From Warburgia ugandensis (Eukaryota > Streptophyta > Magnoliopsida > Canellales > Canellaceae), in assembly GCA_035236585.1 (NCBI GenBank), contig CP141132.1, forward strand, positions 55,525,880 through 55,589,879: a stretch of 64,000 nt of DNA. The letters are read 5' to 3'. Positions 60,601 to 64,000 of the stretch are shown here, piece after piece; the stretch's first letter is position 1; each line of letters opens with the position of its first letter. The position numbers were made by a program, and so were the translations under genes. Under the pieces are notes generated by a model. It saw only the letters and a list, made by a program, of their open reading frames with translations, was not told the origin of the DNA and made no database searches.

Positions 60601-60809
60601 TTAGTTTTCGATTCATGTCATATTAGGGTTGCCATACTTTTAAGAAGCTGGAGATGATTTTCATTTCTCCCTTACAAATACAAATGCATATTCATTTCCA
60701 AGAAGGAAAGAAATAACAAAATCATCTTCAACTTCTCCCTTGCCGGCTGACACCTGATGCATGACCCTCCTCCTTTTTCATCCAGGATTGGGACCGGCAT
60801 TGGTGGAGT
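57625..60809 (-). mobile_element. RTE-clade LINE, copy B, 3185 bp, near full length
   Basis: Flanked by the perfect 15-bp duplication TAATTAGTAAGACCT (57610-57624, 60810-60824). The minus strand starts ACTCCACCAATGCCGGTCCC, a 5' leader of about 100 bases that copy A lacks, then two repeat units, endonuclease, reverse transcriptase, and a 3' tail of TGATGATGATGATGATG. About 25 bases just before the tail (GGCCGACCCC... in copy A) are missing. It lies opposite to copy A and would be in intron 8 if the host gene continues to the right. Confidence 0.95.
57736..60492 (-). pseudogene. RTE LINE polyprotein of copy B, broken
   Basis: The minus strand reads KIRITTWNIGTLIGNSFELV and [20 protein letters not shown] at 60440-60320 (endonuclease). 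The linker [20 protein letters not shown] is at 59299. The finger region of the reverse transcriptase is seen near 58990 in a broken stretch. LQHETSVLQNQFGFMPARST, EAIFLLKQLIEKYRE and HMVFIDLEKAYD appear at 58800-58618. [40 protein letters not shown] and [11 protein letters not shown] form the C-terminal part at 58128-57736. The fragments are mostly collinear with copy A. Many stops and shifts make it nonfunctional. Confidence 0.92.
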
Positions 60810-60824
60810 TAATTAGTAAGACCT

Positions 60825-62313
60825 GTACCTTTTATATTCTTCACTACAGCAACATGTATCACCTATAGGGTAATGTCATAAATGTGAGATGAGATAAATG
60901 TATAAAAGGCTGAAACATTGAGAGTGGGTGGTCCTTCGTTGGACACCAATGATGAAGATGGAGTAAGGTTTGCTACAGAAGTAGCTTCACCAATGAGCTG
61001 TCTGACATCATATACTTAAAAGAACACAGTTAAAGAGTTATCACAAAGCAAAGAGAAGGGACGGTCAACTAAATAAGAGAAAAAAAATAAAATTTCTGCT
61101 GGCTAGATACAGTCTAAACATTATGAATATCAAAACGACCACAGAGTGAGGGGACTATCAGTTCAAGTTGTTTCTCAGGTTGGAAATTCTGAGGTAGTTG
61201 AGGCCCAAGAAACTTACAACATGAGGAAGAAATTGAAAATTTGGCACTAGATGATTGAAACAATTGCTGTTCTCATAAGCCAATCCACCAAAGGCTTATT
61301 TGATGAATTTGTTCGTTTCTAGATATGATCGACAATCAAGATAGAAATCTTGAAAATGTCAAGGAAACCACTAATTTCCAGTGAGAAAATTCTGCCCTAA
61401 CTATAGAAAAATTCCCGGAACTACAACTGGCACTTTGCAGGGTTAGGACCAGCAACACATCCACAGTTAGCAACGATGAGTGAGTAAATCTTACTATTTT
61501 TCTGGGAAGAAAACAACAAGTTACAAGGAAGCTTGTGTCACAAACCTTCTCTATGCATTTGGCACTTAATTCCTTGCTTATCTAGTGGGCTTTAGGATCA
61601 AACAAGTCGCAGAAATAAGATGCCAAGGTACATGGCTGATACACAGCAAGAGAGGGAGAAAGAGAGGAAAACAAAGAGGAAACTTCAATTCTTCTTTCAT
61701 AAAAGATATGCTAAAAAATGTCCCATTACAAAAGTATTTGAAGATCATTTCTAGTTTTCAATTTAGAAATAACTTGGATTTCTAAGAAACTTTCTAAAAC
61801 TAAAGACTAGTTCTCTAACTTAGTTCTAAAGTGACAAGCTTTCTGGAAATTAAAACTTTTAATCCTAAATTTCCTTTTACTAAAACTAATCCTAACTGTA
61901 ACAAATGACATCTAAAATAAAAAATGGATATCTTTGCTTTAGTGTTCATGTGGACAGTAACTGGGTTCCTCTTCTTTTCTACTTACACCTTTTGTAGTTT
62001 TTGACAATTTTCATGAAAGGATAAAATGCTCCTGCATAACGGTACTAGGCTGAAGAAGATAAAAGTTACTGTATACATTAATGGGTTTCTTGATGATTAT
62101 GTGATGCTATCCACACCTGTGCTTACTTAAAGTTTCCAGCTTGGGTCTTATTCTTTCTGCATGGCATACTTCTTTTGTGATCTTTTTGTGTATAACTAGG
62201 TAACTGCAATTAAATTGTCTACCTACTGCTTCAGGTTTCTTGCATCGAATAAAGATGTCCAAAGAGATTAGATACTAGTAGAGACTGTTACATAATTGGT
62301 ATTTTTTCTGTTC
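60825..62313. other. Unassigned sequence between LINE copy B and an Au SINE
   Basis: Noncoding in appearance, with one 66-codon basic frame (61585-61785) of no recognised family. Nothing resembling the missing CBR2 exons (for example coding for GGSGITPM or CGPP) was seen. Confidence 0.4.
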
Positions 62314-62330
62314 ATTCTTGTGTATTACTG

Positions 62331-62508
62331 TGAATGGGAGCCTTGGCGCAGCGGTAGAGTTGTCGTCGTGTGACCTTGAGGTCATGGGTTCAAGGTGTGG
62401 AAAGTCTCTTGTAAAATGCAAGATAAGGCTGCGTACTATTGACCCTTGTGGTCTGCGCCTTCCCCGGAACCCGCATAAGTGGAAGCTTCGTGCATGGCAG
62501 CTGCCATT
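62331..62508 (+). mobile_element. Au SINE, copy 3
   Basis: The tRNA-like head GGAGCCTTGGCGCAGCGG, TAGAG and the B-box word GGTTCAAGG are the best preserved of the three copies. The body matches copies 1 and 2. A perfect 17-bp duplication ATTCTTGTGTATTACTG flanks it (62314-62330, 62509-62525). It sits next to, and possibly inside, an older copia copy. Confidence 0.94.
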
Positions 62509-62599
62509 ATTCTTGTGTATTACTGCAATATCATAACTGTTAAGATGTCTATATACTACACACCTCATCACTAATGATTTGTGAGAGTTGACTCAAATC

Positions 62600-62840
62600 C
62601 TAATAATGGTATTAGAGCCCAAAGTCTGATCGTCTAGGGTTTTCACAATGCCTAACACTGTTAACCTTCATTCTCTTATCACCATTATAACCCTTGTTGC
62701 TTTTTTCTCCTCACTGTTCTTTCTAATCATTGCCACCATGTCTCGAAACTCTGGTTCTTCATCTTCTCCCGCCGCTGCCTTTGGATCTAATCCAAACTTC
62801 ACCTATACTACTGCAAATACAACCCATTATCCCCAAACAT
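62600..62840 (+). mobile_element. Ty1/copia-like primer site and gag start (fossil)
   Basis: ATGGTATTAGAGCCC at about 62607 resembles the primer-binding word TGGTATCAGAGCC, followed by the leader CTAGGGTTTTCACA and a Ser-rich start (MSRNSGSSSSPAAAF) like copia gag proteins. The open frame from 62648 has a hydrophobic run before this. No further polyprotein is present. Short, broken remnant. Confidence 0.45.
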
Positions 62841-63001
62841 AACTCACAGAATCAAACTAATTCATTTAGCATTCCAAATTTCTACCTATTCTCAGATCCA
62901 AAAAGACTTCATGTATATGCATAACTCACAGGTTCAAACTAATTCATTTGGCATTCCAACTTTCTACGCATTCTCAGATCCAAAAAGACTTCATGTATAT
63001 G
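62841..63001 (+). repeat. 82-bp tandem duplication
   Basis: AACTCACAG followed by TCAAACTAATTCATTT, GCATTCCAA, CTCAGATCCAAAAAGACTTC and ATGTATATG at 62841-62922 is repeated at 62923-63001 with a handful of substitutions. Noncoding. Confidence 0.9.
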
Positions 63002-63009
63002 TTGAAGGT

Positions 63010-64000
63010 GTGGCCCCGGGGAGGGGGGTGTGTGAAATGAACCCAAACAATGTTTTTTACAATTTTTTCAGTCAGAAAACAGTGCACTAAACAGTGAAGA
63101 CGATGAACATGACACATACACAAGAGATAAGAAACACAAGGAGATGTAGTGATTTGGTTCAAGTCTTGTCACTTCCACTCCCTCGAAGCTATCCCTACTT
63201 TGAGTTTCAATTGAATCCTTGCAAAATTTTATACCACTAGTTGATACAACAGAGGCCACTAAGGTAAGAGTGCTGGCAGAAGCTCTACCTTTTACAATCC
63301 CTTGGAAACACCTTCTAAGAACGAGAGATCTGCACCATTCTCTTAATAAGAAGATTATTTAAAGAAGATAAGAACTTTCTCTCAGAAGTTTACTGCAAAA
63401 CCAAAAGATAGAAAGAGAATGTATTTTTGAATACAAAAGAGAGAAAAAATTGCAACACTGTGCTTAGAGATGATTGCTTGAAGATTTTCTTTGTTCTTGC
63501 TCAATCTTCAAAGGAAGCTTCCATTTACAGTCTTCAAGCAAATATGACCGTTGAATTTGAGTTTCTAGCTGTTCGAGATGAAATAGATCTGTTTAGAGCT
63601 TACAACAACTTGTGGAAGTTTGCTGGCAATGATGTTGGCAGATCAACTGGCCGATATAACTCATCGATTGGTGTATGCTTGACTGAGGTTAGTATAACTC
63701 ATCAACTGGTCTATGCTGTATCTTCCATAAACACTTCAGCTGAATTAGTTGGTTGGTGGATCATATTTGTCGGTCAGTTTGCGCCAGAAAGTCAAAACCC
63801 AGGTTGCCTTTCACCATTATTCAATTGGCCAGCTTCATTAGTCAGTTGATGATGCTTGTTGCTCCTGAAACTTTGGATTAAAGTTCATTAGTCGGTTGGT
63901 GAGACTTCATGGAGTCGGTGAAAACAAAATCCTTTTCTCTCCTTCAAACATACATATCTGGATCATATGCTGCTGGATTTGAGTAAATCTTTGCTGTGGT
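63010..64000. other. Right end of window, unassigned, with one 140-codon frame
   Basis: A plus-strand frame at 63427-63849 (MNTKERKNCNTVLRDDCLKI...) is open for 140 codons but has no recognised family. The surrounding words (GATCAACTGGCCGATATAAC, TCATTAGTCAGTTGATG, TCGGTTGGTGAG) recur loosely and look like retrotransposon LTR or leader sequence. I would not call a gene here. Confidence 0.3.

Noticed and set aside
63427-63849. 140-codon plus-strand frame as a host gene
   Set aside because: No domain, no splice context, and neighbouring repeated words suggest a retroelement leader or LTR.
1-64000. CRISPR array, operon-like gene cluster, tRNA or rRNA gene
   Set aside because: The regular repeats found are minisatellites without unique spacers, and the tRNA-like heads belong to Au SINEs. 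The sequence is plant nuclear DNA.

Overview
This is nuclear DNA of a flowering plant. The evidence is AT-rich sequence with long GT-AG introns, three Au-type SINEs, and plant-type CACTA, hAT, PIF/Harbinger, RTE-LINE, Ty3/gypsy and Ty1/copia copies. The species cannot be fixed from the window. The one clear host gene is a mitochondrial NADH-cytochrome b5 reductase (CBR2 type) on the + strand. Eight in-frame exons are visible from 34469 to 53090. They encode the first 188 residues (membrane anchor plus FAD-binding half). The NADH-binding half was not found and should lie beyond 64000 unless the gene is broken.

Layout. 1-6270: Ty3/gypsy debris on the - strand (integrase tail, LTR-like repeats). 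6271-22535: one CACTA (En/Spm) DNA transposon of about 16.3 kb, with matching termini and a GGT target duplication. It carries a TNP2-type transposase gene, a second gene with a transposase-24-like part and a Ulp1-like cysteine peptidase part, exon-like sequence on the opposite strand that may be captured host DNA, and a nested 3.1-kb composite of a small TRIM-like LTR family. 22536-27861: an L1-LINE fragment, a GC-rich repeat and exon-like sequence not recognised. 27862-30975: PIF/Harbinger transposase and Myb/SANT partner, both decayed. 30976-34274: intergenic, with a 39-bp LINE insertion and a 42-bp minisatellite just upstream of the host gene.

34469-64000: the CBR2 gene and its introns, which act as a transposon sink. 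Intron 1 (9.8 kb) holds an Au SINE and a terminus-to-terminus hAT element of 4.36 kb. Intron 5 (5.4 kb) holds a 3.2-kb RTE LINE with a 17-bp target duplication. The stretch after exon 8 (at least 10.9 kb, probably intron 8) holds gypsy and copia remnants, a second near full-length RTE LINE in the opposite orientation, a short LINE fragment and two Au SINEs.

I see no tRNA or rRNA gene, CRISPR array or operon-like system, and no wholly new biological system. The most unusual structures are the nested CACTA/TRIM composite, the Ulp1-bearing CACTA gene with possible captured exons, and the RTE insertions with variable or minimal 3' ends.
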